DNA from: Balaenoptera acutorostrata
Taxonomy: Eukaryota; Chordata; Mammalia; Artiodactyla; Balaenopteridae
Assembly (NCBI RefSeq): GCF_949987535.1
Contig: NC_080067.1
Coordinates: forward strand, 66,588,128 to 66,652,127
Direction of reading: 5' to 3'
DNA: 64,000 nt
Shown one piece after another: positions 36,905 through 48,719 of the stretch (positions are counted from its first letter, which is position 1; every line of letters starts with the position of its first letter). Under the pieces are notes generated by a model that did no database searches, had not been told where the DNA came from, and saw only the letters and a program-made list of their open reading frames with translations. Position numbers and translations under genes: made by a program.

Positions 36905-37065
36905 ATATACTTACAAAAAAGTGCACATTATAAGTATACAGCTTTTATAAACATAGTTTTCATAAACTGAATACACCTGTGTAGACAACACTCAGCTCAA
37001 GAAATAATCACTAGCATTCCACCAGAGAGCATAAAGCTCCCTTCCAGGTGACTTTAGGCCCCTCC
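36905..37065 (-). mobile_element. Possible L1 3'UTR fragment
   Basis: ATAAACTGAATACACCTGTG and CTCCCTTCCAGGTGACTTTA resemble old L1 3'UTR sequence in complement. Weak. Confidence 0.4.
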
Positions 37066-37349
37066 CATGGTACTGTATCAACATTCTCTTTAAAAGGCTC
37101 CTCAGTGATTCTAATCTTCAGCCAGCACTTACTACTACTACCTCTTTCCCAGCCAGAGAAGGCCTGAGAAAACTGACTGTCAAGAGGACTAGCCTAATGA
37201 ACATGCTTACCATTACATCTTTTAGATTCTCTCAATATAGCCATGTTACCAGGCAAATCACCAGAAATTTAGCTCAAGTGTAAATTTTACTCTAGCATCT
37301 ATAAAAACGCCTATGTTAAAATGGCCACATTTAGAAGTCTACATGGAAA

Positions 37350-39025
37350 CACAAAAGACCCCAAATAGCCAAAACAAACTTGAGAAAGAACAGAGCTGGA
37401 GGAATCATGCTCCCTGACTTCAGACTATACTACAGAGCTACAGTAGTCAAAGCAGTATGGTACTGGCACAAAAAGAGACAAACAGATCAATGGAACAGGA
37501 TAGAGAGCCCAGAAAAAACCCCCACACACTTGTCAATCAATCTACGACAAAGAAGGCAAGAATATACAATGGAGAAAAGACAGTCTCTTCAATAAGTGGT
37601 GGGAAAACTGGACACCTACATGTAAAACAATAAAATTAGAACATTCTCTAACACCATATACAAAAATAAACTCAAAACGGATTAAAGACCTAAATGTAAG
37701 ACTGGATACTATAAAACTCCTAGAGGAAAACACAGGCAGAACACTCTTTGACATAAATTGCAGCAATATTTTTTTTGATTCATTTCCTAAAGTAAAGGAA
37801 ATAAAAGAAAAAATAAACAAATGGAACCAAATTAAACTTAAAAGCTTTTGCACAGCAAAGGAAACCATTGCCAAAACTAAAAGATAACCTACTGAATGGG
37901 AGAAAATGTTTGCAAATGATATGACTGATAAGCGATTAATATCCAACATATATAAACAGCTCATACAACTCAACATCAAAAAAACAAACAACCTGATTAA
38001 AAAATGGGCAGAAGAACTGAATAGACATTTTTCCAAAGAGGAAATGCAGATGGCCAACAGGCACATGAAAAGATGCTCAACATCACCAATCATCAGGGAA
38101 ATGCAAATCAAAACCACAATGACATATCACCTCACAACTGTCAGAATGGCTACCATCAAAAAGAACAGAAATAACAAATGTTGGTGAGGATATGGAGAAA
38201 AGGGAACACTTCTACACTGTTGGTGGGAATGTAAATTGGTGCAGCCACTGTGGTGCAGCCACTGTGGAAAACAGTACGGAGGTTTCTCAAAAAATTAAAA
38301 ATAGAACTACCATATGACCCAGCAATTCCACTCCCGGGTATATATCTGAAAAAAATAAAGACACTAATTTGAAAAGATACATGCACCCCAATGTTCATAG
38401 CAGCATTATTTACAATTGCCAAGATCTGGAAGCAATGTAAGTGCCCATCAATAGATGACTGGATACAGAAGATGTGGTATATGTATACAATGGAATACTA
38501 CTCGGCCATAAAAAAGAATGAAATTTTGCCATCTGCAGCAACATGGATGGACTTGGAGGGCGTTATGTTAAGTGAAATAAGTCAGACAGAGAAAGACAAA
38601 TACTTTATGATATCACTTATATGAGGAAATCTAAAAAATACAACAAACTAGCAAATACAACAAAAAAAAGGCAGGGAATTCCCTGGTGGTCCAGTGGTTA
38701 GGACTTGGTGCTCTCACTGCCAGGGGCCTGGGTTCGATCCCAGATTGGGCAACTAAGATCCCATAAGCCGTGCTGTGCGGCCCCCCCCCAAAAAAAACAA
38801 GCAGACTCACAGATGTAGAGAACAAACTAGTGGTTACCAGTGGGGAGAGGGAAAACGGAAGGGGCAAAATTGGGGTAGGAGATTAAGAGGTATAAACTAT
38901 TATGTATAAAATAAGCTACAAGAATATATTGTACAACATGGAGAATATAGCCAATATTTTGTAATAACTGTAAATGGAACATACCCTTTAAAAATTGTAT
39001 TTGTATAAAAAAAAGAATTCTACAT
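37350..39025 (+). mobile_element. 5'-truncated L1 (ORF2 C-terminus and 3'UTR)
   Basis: Begins with the conserved AAAAGACCCCAAATAGCCAA block, followed by GGAGGAATCATGCTCCCTGA. A fairly well preserved ORF2 C-terminal remnant (PSAATWMDLEGVMLSEISQT near 38,530) is followed by 3'UTR. Several stops and shifts are present. A short SINE is nested at 38,674-38,798. Confidence 0.88.
38674..38798 (+). mobile_element. CHR-type SINE (short form) inside an L1 3'UTR
   Basis: GGGAATTCCCTGGTGGTCCA head, GGGTTCGATCCC B box, then a run of nine C before the A tail. It splits the L1 3' end that occupies 37,350-39,025. Confidence 0.87.
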
Positions 39026-39081
39026 TTTTGGCAAACTTCTTTCAAAATCACTATGCACATGTCATTCAATGTCCTTTATTA

Positions 39082-40004
39082 CAGGCGTCCCCAACCCCTG
39101 GGTCACAGACTGGTACCAGTCCACAGCCTGTTAGGAACCAGGCTGCACAGCAGGAGGTGAGCGGGGGGGGGCGAGCGAGCAAAGCTTCATCTGTATTTAC
39201 AGCCACTCCCCATTGCTCGCATTACTGCCTGAGCTCCACCTCCTGTCAGATCAGCGCCGGCATTAGAGCCTCATGGGAGAGCGAACCCTACTGTGAACTG
39301 CACACGAGAGGGATCTAGCTGGGGAGTGGCTGCAAATACAGATTATCATCAGCAGAGAGGCTTGACTGTACAGAGATCATAGTAAATCAATTGCTTGCAG
39401 ACTCATATTAAAACCCTATCAGTGGGCTTCCCTTGTGGCACAGTGGTTAAGAATCCGCCTGCCAATGCAGGGGACACAGGTTCGATCCCTGGTCCGGGAA
39501 GATCCCACATGCCGCAGGAAAACTAAGCCCATGTGCCACAACTACTGGGCCTGCACTCTACAGCCTGCGAGCCACAACTACTGAGCCCATGTGCCACAAC
39601 TACTGAAGCCCTTACACCTAGAGCCCGTGCTCCGCAACAAGAGAAGCCACCGCAATGAAAGAGTAGCCCCAGTTCACCGCAACTAGAGAAAGCCCACACA
39701 GAAACAAAGACCCAACGCAGCCAAAAATAAATAAATATATAAATAAATTTTTAAAAACCCCAAAAACCCCTATCAGAGAGTGGCAAGTGAAAACAAGCTC
39801 AGGACTCCCACTGATTTTGCATTATGGTGAGTTGTAGAATTATTTTATTATATATTACAATGTAATAATAATAGAAATAAAGTACACAATAAATGTAATG
39901 TGCTTAAATCATCCCAAAACCATCCCCGCACCCTGCACCCGGTCTGTGGAAAAATTGTCTTCCACGAAACCAGTCCCTGGTGTCAAAAAGGCTGGGGACC
40001 GCTG
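39082..40004. mobile_element. hAT-type non-autonomous DNA transposon
   Basis: The ends are CAGGCGTCCCCAACCCCTGG and, as complement of the right end, CAGCGGTCCCCAGCC. A perfect 8-bp target duplication CTTTATTA (39,074-39,081 and 40,005-40,012) is diagnostic of hAT elements. The family is a common mammalian one whose exact name I do not assign. A CHR SINE is nested at 39,423-39,767. No transposase frame. Confidence 0.88.
39423..39767 (+). mobile_element. CHR-type SINE (long form) inside an hAT-type element
   Basis: Full copy with target duplication CCCTATCAG at 39,414-39,422 and 39,768-39,776. It separates the two halves of the DNA transposon at 39,082-40,004. Confidence 0.92.
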
Positions 40005-40569
40005 CTTTATTAGAAGGATCAATATGATTCTTCTTCCAAGTCAAAGTGAGGGCAAGGTTTGCTCCCTTAATTGGTAAATATCCTCTTATTAAAGAGCCCT
40101 GTAAATTGTAACCCACCAAATTTCCTTTTTGATCAGGGCTGCCAGGAAGAACTAAAGAAGCTTTCCTTGGCCTAAGTTTTCTGACTTAATTCCAACCACT
40201 ATGCCCCAATAATAGTCCCATATTACTTATTTTTTGCTTTTATCTTAGTCTTAACCACTATCTGTAATGTTGCAAGTCACCTCAAATCTTGAATATCCAG
40301 GCAAAATGTGTGAAAATTATTTACTCTTTTCTCATTGTTTGTGTTATTATGGCATCTAACATAATACTAATCCAGATAGACAGAGTTCACAAATTCTCCA
40401 GAATTAACATATCATAAATTTGCTATAGAGTCGTTACTTAAAGAAATAGGCAATAGGGCTGAGAGTCAGCATACTTTTGTTTAATTCTTTCTCTTTCAAT
40501 GATGAGATGAGTTTTGCTTTCAAAGTACCTGAGGATGTTGAAAAAATGCAAATTATGCATAAAAATGTA

Positions 40570-40660
40570 AATTACAGTGGGCTTGGAGTGTGGCCTAAGA
40601 AGCTGCATTTCTACCAAATGATGCCATGAACCACACTTTGAGTAGTGAGACTAGATGATT
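40570..40660. mobile_element. Possible MER5-like hAT fragment
   Basis: GTGTGGCCTAAGAAGCTGCATTT-like and ACCACACTTTGAGTAGTGAG-like pieces resemble MER5 elements. The match is short and from memory. Confidence 0.35.
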
Positions 40661-40924
40661 TTGGGTATCACGTATCCTGTGCATTTTATATTTGTAAAAT
40701 GGCGGTAATGATACTGTCTCATGTAAGGTCAAACATGCGATAAATACAAAGTGACAATTATGTTAAAGTGCCTGGATTCCTAAGGGCCTTTTACTCCAAA
40801 TGATAACTAAAAAGCTTTAGAAACAAGCATGTTTTAAATACCTATGTGTATAAATCAGTGCCTACATTGTTCAGTCTAGAAACTCTGATTCTAAAGAAGA
40901 GAACAGAGATGCAGAAACACATAA

Positions 40925-41240
40925 ATACAAAACAACTGCATATATTCATTAATTCAAATTAATGACCCTCTGTGCCAGGTCATGGGAATGTTAGGAGGTA
41001 GAGAAAATAAGTCTCAGTTGTGGGTTCTTCTCTTAAACGGAGCACAAGTGAGTTGAGGAGTCATGATATGCATTAAAATTGTTAAACAAGAAAATAGCTA
41101 ATTAAGTATAAAGATGACTGGAACAGGAAAGCAAATGCTAAAGGAAAAGGGAGACATCAGTGTGACTAGAGTCATGAAAGTAATTGTAAGAGGCAGGAAT
41201 TCCAGTGGCAGTGAAGGGCAAGACTACTGCAATTGACTCC
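40925..41240 (-). mobile_element. Probable L2 LINE fragment
   Basis: GTGCCAGGTCATGGGAATGT and later AGATGACTGGAACAGGAAAG blocks fit an L2 3' part in complement. Weak. Confidence 0.4.
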
Positions 41241-41469
41241 TAATTACTCTGCCTGCTGTGTTTGTTATCACCCCACCTTTGCCCTATCCCACTAGCCTAT
41301 TCCCCACCGGCAGCCACAATGATCTTATTAAAATATAAATCAGATCACCTCCCTCCCCTGCTTAAAATCCTCCAATAGCTACTTAGAATGAAATGCAAAC
41401 TCCTCAGTAAGGCCTATAATGCTCTGAATGATGCTGTCTCTACCACTCTCAGCTTCATCATCTACCACT

Positions 41470-41945
41470 TCCCTCCTGTGTCAGCTGGTTTTCCAGCTCC
41501 AAACCCAACCTTCCGTACTGAGTTTGGCGACAGGGCCCTGCAAATTACTGTTCTTGCCAGCTGGTTTCCTATCAGGTTCCACCAGCAGGGGTCACTGTAG
41601 GGAAACTGGAAGCCAGGGAAGCTTCCTGTTCTTCCACCCTGGGCAGCAGTAGTTCCCGTGTTTAGTCTCTCTTGGAACTTCCAGAACCAGCCTCATTATG
41701 CTCCCTGCAGCCAGGTAGGGCCCCTCCATAGAGAACCGAGCAAGAGCTGCAGAAGGTCCTTCCTCCAACCTCTTCCCCAGCCCAAGGGGTGGTTATCAAT
41801 ACCTGTAGTTTTATCAGTAGGTAATTTCAACATACTTTTTTCTCTTCTAGTCCTCTAACACTGGTGAAACTAATCCCTAAATTAATCTCCCTCTGTTGAA
41901 ATATCTAATGGAATTTCAGTTTTACTAACTGGATCCTGAATGACA
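41470..41945. other. Unassigned insertion inside an L2
   Basis: Sequence between two L2 blocks, with CCACCAGCAGGGGTCACTGT and ending near TTACTAACTGGATCCTGAAT. Probably an older LTR or DNA element, family unknown to me. Confidence 0.4.
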
Positions 41946-42247
41946 CAGCCCCTCATTGCCTTCACTCCATCCACACTGAATATTTTTGTCCCTTGACCAC
42001 AAGCTTATACTCATCTCAGCGTCCTGGCAGTCCCATGTGACTGAACCTTTCTCGTCAAGTGCTTCATATGGCTGGCTCCTTCTCATCAGGCAGGTCCCTG
42101 TTCAAGTGTCACCTCTTCAAAGAGGCCTCCACTGATCACCCTATTTAAAAGCATTTCCTAACCAGTCTTTACTCCCTTATCTGGCTTTACTTTCTTCCCA
42201 CCACTTATAACATTCCTAGTTATATTAGTTCTTTATTCCTTTAAATA

Positions 42248-42317
42248 TTGGGTTGGCCCAAAAGTTCGTTCAGGTTTTTCCGTAACATCTTACGAACAAA
42301 CTTTTGGGCCAACCCAG
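42248..42317. mobile_element. Palindromic mariner-derived MITE
   Basis: A 70-bp element between TA dinucleotides. The left arm TTGGGTTGGCCCAAAAGTTC and the complement of the right arm TGGGTTGGCCCAAAAGTTTG are almost identical and match the ends of the mariner at 32,778. Between them is a short loop with CAGGTTTTTCCGTAACATC. It sits inside an L2. Confidence 0.9.
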
Positions 42318-42389
42318 TATTTATTTTCTGCCTCACCTACAAGAGTGTAGCTTCAGACATAGGGTATAAACTGCGTTAGTCATTGCTTT

Positions 42390-42675
42390 ATTTTAAAATA
42401 TTTATTTATTTGGCTGCATCGGGTCTTAGTTACAGCACGTGGGATCTTCGTTGCGGCATGCGGGATCTTTCGTTACGGTGCTCGGGCTTCTCTCTAGTTG
42501 TGGTGTGCAGGTTCCAGAGTGCACGGACTCAGGAGTTGCGGCACATGGGCTCTAGAGCGCATGGGCTTAGTTGCGCCGTGGCATGAGGGATCTTAGTTCC
42601 CCGACCAGGGATCGAACCTGCGTCCCCTGCATTTGAAGGCGGATCCTTTACCACTGGACCACTAGGGAAGTCCCT
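42390..42675 (-). mobile_element. CHR-type SINE (long form) inside an L2
   Basis: Complement orientation, from AAATATTTATTTATTTGGCT to GGACCACTAGGGAAGTCCC. The body is diverged. L2 3'-end sequence continues after it, at about 42,676-42,746. Confidence 0.88.
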
Positions 42676-43720
42676 GCATACATGCTTAGAAGCTGGCACA
42701 AAGCAGGAGACCAAGTAACGTTTGCTGAGTGAATAAATGCATGAATGATATGAGAAGGAGGAAAAGAGCATTTCCGGCACATGGAACAATATAAGTAAAT
42801 GCCTAGAGAAATAAGCATGATATGTAAAGACAGAGGAAAGTTCATTGCAACCATAATAAACAAGTGGCGATGAGAAATAAGTTTTGACAAATACTGGAAA
42901 CTCTTAAATGCTAGGCTGAAGAGTTTGAACTTTATCTTATAACCACAAAAGATTTACTAACTGGGGAATAGGATGAGAAAGGGGTGAAGTTATTGAGGAA
43001 AAAAAAAAAGAGCAGGTGGTAATAATGAAACAAGGGTTTAAGAAACATCTGTCTTACATCTGTCTTGCAGTAAAAACAACTGCTAGCAGTTATCTGTCTA
43101 GCACAACTCATTGGATGGGCATGGGATTTAGAAGTAGGGAAACCAGCTGAGAATCAGAAATCCAGATAAGAGATCATAAGGTCTGGCTGTGTGATTAAAA
43201 ATAACAACTTCTGGAGACATTTCAAAGAAAGATTCAACACAAGTTGGTTCCTATTTTATTTTGAAGGATGACAGATATAATAACAGCAAAATTTTGAGTC
43301 TAGGATATTGGAAAAACAGGGAGCAGGGCCTTAGAATAAGACTGGGAAGTCAAGAGGGAAAAGGATTTCTTTCTTGATTCTATTTTTCCTTGTAATTTAG
43401 AGCACCATCTATTTCTCCCAAAGAATCCGATGTTCCTAGGATCTGGCTTTGAAGGTAGAAGAGCTGAATTCCCTCTTAATTTAAATTTGTAATTAAACCC
43501 TCCCTCCACCTGTTTCCCCAAAGATCTAAAGTGCACAGGACTCAGTAAGACAGTAGAGTGGCTGAGGAGTGAGAAGCGACATGCCTACTTTACAATAACA
43601 ATCCCATAATCAAATGTAAAAATCTTGGGAACAGCTAAAAATAGAGAACGAGTTCTGTAAATAATAAGCAATTTTGTGTAACCTGTACAAAACTTATTCC
43701 TTTTGCAATGCAAATTTCTT

Positions 43721-43838
43721 CTTTTTTTTGGGCACACCACGTGGCATGTGGGATCCTAGCTCCCCAACCAGGGATCGAACCTGCGCCCCCTGCATTAGAA
43801 GCGCAGAATCCTAACCACTGGACCGCCAGGGAAGTCCC
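43721..43838 (-). mobile_element. CHR-type SINE (short form) next to MCCC1 exon 4
   Basis: Complement orientation, T-rich then GGGCACACCACGTGGCATG to GGACCGCCAGGGAAGTCCC. The perfect 17-bp target duplication TGCAATGCAAATTTCTT is at 43,704-43,720 and 43,839-43,855, ending 14 bp from the exon 4 donor. Confidence 0.92.
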
Positions 43839-43869
43839 TGCAATGCAAATTTCTTCATGACTCTTTTAC

Positions 43870-43965
43870 CTGTGCAGCGGAGATCTTGGCCACTTGAATG
43901 ATTTTCTCCATAGAAAGGTAGCTCTGCTGTGAGGGAGCGGGGCCGATGGAATGTGCTTCATCTGC
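43870..43965 (-). CDS. MCCC1: MCCC1 coding exon 4
   Basis: The exon has exactly 32 codons (residues 92-123), from [17 protein letters not shown] to VAKISAAQ. The acceptor is TTCAACAG and the donor GTAAAAGAG. ADEA(H/Y)xIG is a standard biotin carboxylase motif in the N-terminal domain. A short CHR-type SINE and its target duplication end only 14 bp beyond the donor (see findings). Confidence 0.96.
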
Positions 43966-44492
43966 CTGTTGAAGGAATATTACATGCTTAAAAGACCACA
44001 CAGCTGGTACACACTAGTACACTATACAGAACTGCTGCTGGGTCATCTTATTATTATAAATAAAAATGCTGGCTCCTAAGAACAATGCAAGAATTGAGAA
44101 ACAGAAGCAGCAGCTCATGTCTATGTTATAAAAATAAGCCAGTTTGGAATCTTTCGCAGGAGGAAGGTACCAAAACTTGACTTTTATGTGTAAAACACAC
44201 ACTTAGAGTGAAATTAAAGTGCCTTGGGTTAGAAGGCAAGAGGCATTAGTCACAGTATTATTATTAGCAACAATAGTAACCTTAAATGTAGTTAATGCCA
44301 AAAATGTACAATTTGACAACACAGACAAAATATACAATAGATGTATACAGTAAGAAATAAAATTACAAAGTTTCCTTAAGTTTGTATAATTATTAGAGTA
44401 TGATAATACCCCTTCTATACATTTATGAACTATTTATATATTGCCCCTTAAAACTTTCATATAATCATAGCACCCCTTGAAGCAGACCAGAT

Positions 44493-46580
44493 ACACAATA
44501 TCATTCATTCATTCAAAGACTTACTGAAGGCCCGCTATGCGCCATGCTTTGAGGTGAAGCTGCCTATACATCAGAAAATAGGACAAGTGTCTCTGTCTAG
44601 AGGAAGACACAAACATCAAACATACATTCACACACTTAATGACAGCTGTGATAAAGGCCAAGAAGGAAACACAGAGGACACAATGCAGGTAAGAGGAAGG
44701 GGAACAGGTTTAGTCTGGTCAGGGAAAGGCTGGGAGGGAAGGTCAAGGGGCTCCTTGACCTGGGACCTGGCCAGGCAAACAGGCGGAGGCGGTGGAGTTT
44801 TCAACAGGAATGCAGATGGGGGCAAGCCTCACTGGCAGAGAAAACAACACATACGAAGGTCCTGGGGTGGGAAGAAATCTGGCCCATTTGAGGGACTGAA
44901 GGAGGCTTGTGTGGCTGGAGCAATGAGTAAGGAGTCAGGGACCAGACATGTGGCTGGAAGACAGGGGGATGCAGATTTCAGAGGGCCTTGTGGGAGGTTA
45001 AAGCTTTGGATTGTCTCCCAAGGGGACACATGATGAGACTTTTTAAAGTGTGTGTTTTTAATTTAAACTTTTAATTCCACAATACACAACTCCATTCTCA
45101 TTCTGAAGACTGTGAACAATAATACAGAAGCAAAGGAGTCCTTTGGCATTGCCCCTCTCCCTCATTCTAAACCCCTTCCAGATATAACCTCTATGATCAA
45201 TTTGGGACATACCTTTCCATATCCACATTCCTATTTATTTGAATATATTTATATAAACATACAACAGTTTTAGTTTTTGTTTTTACACCAATAGGATCAA
45301 ACTCTAGAGTCATCTTCTGCAATTGCTTTTTTCACTAACAGTATGTCTTGAGAGCTCTTTCCTTGCTAGTACACACGTCTACCTCATTTTTTTATAACAA
45401 TTGCATAACGTTCCACAGTATGAAGGTACCACAGTTCATTTAATCAGGTACCTCTAAATGGACATTTAAGCTGTAATGGCAAATAGATGCCGGCAGCATC
45501 TTGTGCATGCCTCTAGGTGCACATATGTGTGAGTATGTCTCTGGACAGAGATCTAGAGGAGTGTTTGCAGGGCTGGGTGAAAGATATGACATTTTAATCG
45601 CTCCTGGTTAATCATCCCTTGAAATGGTGTCACTAATATACATTTCCATCAATAACCTAATTTCTAACCACATTAACCAACACTGAATACTATCCATCTT
45701 TTAAATTATTGACAATCTGGAGGATGATAAAAAGGTTTAAAGCATTTAAAGCATAGGAGTAACATGAAAAAAATCTGATTTTTAAGCTATCAGTCTGGCT
45801 GAAGTGTAGAAAATATTGTGGGAGGGGGTCAAGGGTAAAGTAGGGAGACCACACACAAGGCTACAGCACTTGACCAAGCGAAGATGATAGCGGCTTTGAC
45901 TTAAGGTGCAGGTGGTAGAGGGCAGAAAGAAGTGGAAAGAAATGTTTGAGAAGCAGAACTAACAGCAATTGGAGATTGTCTAGATGGGGAAGGGGGAAGG
46001 GGGAAGGATGTAGAGAGGGGAGGAAGATGGGAGATATTCAAAGACTCCCAGATCTCTGGCATTATTATTTTTATGAGCGATGGTGTTGCCACCTACTGGG
46101 TTAGGGAAGTCTGCAAGAAAAGCATGCTCAGTACAGATGAAAGGTGATGAGTTCAGTTTCAGACATATTGATTTGGTGCCCATCCAGGTGGAGGTGTTGA
46201 GTGGGAGGCTGGATAGACATGTATCATGTTCAAAAGAAAGTTTGGGCTAGAAATAGACATTTGGAAGTTTTTAGCAAAGCCACAGCAGTTGATGATATGA
46301 TCTAGAGTGACAGTATACAGTGAGAAAAGAAGAAAATGGAAGATTCTTAACAGGGGAGAGGAAAAGGACTCCACAGCACAGGAAGACAACTAGCCTTGGA
46401 TAGGAAGAGGACAGATGCAGATGCAGCGAGCAGATTCTGTGGCAGGAAGCTCAGTTCTATGTCCTCTGTGACTCGAGATCATCTGCTGAGAATAGGTGGT
46501 AGAGGGAGAGTCAGAGGTTGGAATGGAGCAAAACTGGTTTGAGATAGTCCCTGCACAGAATTCAAGGGAAAAGTGGCAGT
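44493..46580 (-). mobile_element. Long L2 LINE remnant
   Basis: Starts with TCATTCATTCATTCAAAG and proceeds through AGAAAATAGGACAAGTGTCT, GGGCAAGCCTCACTGGCAGA and TTTCAGACATATTGATTTGG, the classical order of an L2 3' part in complement. The old LINE fragment at 45,040-45,715 interrupts it. Confidence 0.75.
45040..45715. mobile_element. Old LINE (L1-like) fragment inside an L2
   Basis: Blocks such as GTATGTCTTGAGAGCTCTTT, CGTTCCACAGTATGAAGGTA and GACATTTAAGCTGTAATGG resemble old L1 3' sequence in complement. It separates two parts of one L2. Confidence 0.45.
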
Positions 46581-46609
46581 GTGGAAAGCCCAGGTGAAGC
46601 TGGTCATAA

Positions 46610-46720
46610 TTTTACAGTTAAGTCAAGGCTCAGAAACATTAAATGACTTGTCTAAGATCCCTTGGCCAGTAACTGGTAGTTGCTAAGACTGACCTCGATC
46701 CTTCTCCTGGTACGTCAGGG
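46610..46720 (-). mobile_element. MIR SINE fragment
   Basis: TCAAGGCTCAGAAACATTAA and TGACTTGTCTAAGATCCCTT, MIR core in complement. Confidence 0.6.
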
Positions 46721-47019
46721 ATCTGGATGTGCGCCACTGGCAGTGTGATCTGTGGGCCAGCCACATTCTCTGAACCGTTTTAACCAATCCCTGATGAGAC
46801 AGGACCTTGCCTAGAAGTCAACTATACCACTAGGCACACAGTTTAGTTCCACTGGTGTTACGTTTGGAAAAGGTTCCCAAGATAAATTTTCAGTGAGCAG
46901 TTTGAACTTACCTACTTAGACACTGTTAATACTAGCAAATATAAACTGTCAACAAAGAAGTAAAATACTGACACAATAAACAAATACGATCACTTACAAA
47001 ATTTGACTTCCAGTTTTTA

Positions 47020-47169
<150 letters not shown>

Positions 47170-47233
47170 TTAAAATACCATGAAAACCATACACAAATGT
47201 TACTGGGGAATTAAGGAATGAGAATGCAAAATA

Positions 47234-47949
47234 TAGTTGTCCCTCAGTATCCATGGGGGACTGGTTCCAGGACCCCTGCAGACACCAAAACCCGCAGATG
47301 CATAAATACTAATACTATATAAAACGGTGTACTATTTGCATATAACCTACCCACACCCTTCGGTTTACTTCAAATCATCTCTAGATTGCTTATAATACCT
47401 AATATAATATAAATGCTACAGGGACTTCCCTGATGGCACAGTGGTTAAGAGTCTCCCTGCCAATGCAGGGGACATGGGTTCGAGCCCTGGTCTGGGAAGA
47501 TCTCACATGCCACAGAGCAACTAAGTCCATGCACCACAACTACTGAGCCTGTGCTCTAGAGCCCGTGAGCCACAACTACTCAACCCATGTGCCACAACTA
47601 CTGAAGCCTGTATGCCTAGAGCTCATGCTCTGCAACACAGAGAAGCCACTGCAATGAGAAGCCCGTGCACCGCAAGGAAGAGTAGCCCCTGCTCGCCGCA
47701 ACTGGAGAAAGCCCGCACACAGCAACGAAGACCCAACGCAGCCAAAAATAAATAAATAAAGTAATTAATTTTTTAAAAAATGCTACATAAATAGTTGTAA
47801 GTACAATGTAAATGCTATATAAATAGTTGCCAGTGCACAGCAAATTCAAGATTTGCTTTGGAAACTTCCTGGAATTTTCAAATATTTTTGATCCTTGGCT
47901 GGATGAACCTGCAGATGCAGCACCTATGGATACTAGAGGGCCAAATGTA
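47234..47949. mobile_element. MER2-like (Tigger-type) DNA transposon
   Basis: The left end AGTTGTCCCTCAGTATCCAT and the complement of the right end CATTTGGCCCTCTAGTATCC are inverted repeats. The interior matches the common MER2/Tigger-derived repeat (GGTTCCAGGACCCCTGCAGA, CATATAACCTACCCACACCC). A CHR SINE is nested inside. Confidence 0.8.
47421..47777 (+). mobile_element. CHR-type SINE (long form) inside an MER2-like element
   Basis: Full copy with target duplication AAATGCTACA at 47,411-47,420 and 47,778-47,787. MER2-like sequence continues on both sides. Confidence 0.92.
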
Positions 47950-48194
47950 AATATTCTATGATATTAACTAGGTTATAAACATTTGTTTTGGTAAAATCAG
48001 TATAACAAAGCCTCAAATAACCATTTTAGCTAATATCAGTGCATTTCTTTTCAATGTCCAATATTTGTAGATGTTGCTACTTGTGTAGGGTAAAGTTAGA
48101 CCTTGGCAGAGATAGGGTCACTTTAACTTATAGTGTCTCTATTGTCTTTATTGTAGATTGTCTCTCTGGGTAAACCAAGTTATCTTCTTTGCCT

Positions 48195-48435
48195 TTCTTT
48201 TTGTTTGTTTGTTTGTTTGTTTGTTTTGGCTGCACCGGGTTTAGCTGCGGGACTCAGGATCTTCATTGCGGCATGCGGGATCCTTTGCTGCGGTGTGCGA
48301 GATCCTTAGGTGCAGCATGCGCTCTCTTAGCTGTGGCATGCATGCAGGATCTAGCTCCCGGACCAGGGATCAAACCCGGGCCCCCTGCATTGGGAGTGTG
48401 GAGTCTTAACCACTGGACCACCAGGGAAGTACCCC
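48195..48435 (-). mobile_element. CHR-type SINE, diverged
   Basis: Complement orientation with a (TTTG)n tail at about 48,200-48,228 and head CCACTGGACCACCAGGGAAG. The body is shorter and more diverged than in neighbouring copies. No clear target duplication. Confidence 0.85.
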
Positions 48436-48446
48436 CTCATTGTGGG

Positions 48447-48515
48447 TTTTTTTTTTTTAACGTCTTTATTGGAGTATAATTGCTTTACAGTGGTGTGTTA
48501 GTTTCTGCTGCCTTT
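48447..48515 (-). mobile_element. Very short L1 3'-end insertion
   Basis: A T tract followed by AACGTCTTTATTGGAGTATA and TGCTTTACAGTGGTGTGTTA is the same young L1 3'UTR end seen at 25,094. Only about 55 bp of L1 are present, so it is extremely 5'-truncated. Confidence 0.75.
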
Positions 48516-48719
48516 CCATTTTGACCTTGATTAGAATCAATGCCAGTGTGATCAGATCAGGGAGAGCTGTTAATAAGCCTTTAGAAGTCATGAAATTCAA
48601 GATACTCTTATTAACATAAATTCTTACTCAGCTTCTTCAATTTAAAATAAAATTAAAAGATGCTTTGTTATGTCAAAGATCAAATTTCAATAGCTAAAAA
48701 AAAAAAAAAGCAGTTAATA

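Larger units (their letters stand above)
41245..42746 (+). mobile_element. L2 LINE 3' end, broken by several insertions
   Basis: L2 blocks: AAATCAGATCACCTCCCTCC, CTTAAAATCCTCCAATAGCT, then TCAAGTGTCACCTCTTCAAA and AGAGGCCTCCACTGATCACC, finally GCTGAGTGAATAAATGCATG. Interrupted by unassigned sequence (41,470-41,945), the mariner MITE (42,248-42,317) and a SINE (42,390-42,675). Confidence 0.8.

Noticed and set aside
37542..38117. A 191-codon minus-strand frame
   Set aside because: It is the antisense of a plus-strand L1 ORF2 remnant, rich in Phe/Leu/Ser as usual for such shadows.
44554..45033. A 159-codon plus-strand frame
   Set aside because: It lies wholly inside an L2 remnant read in antisense; low-complexity Gly/Arg/Lys content.
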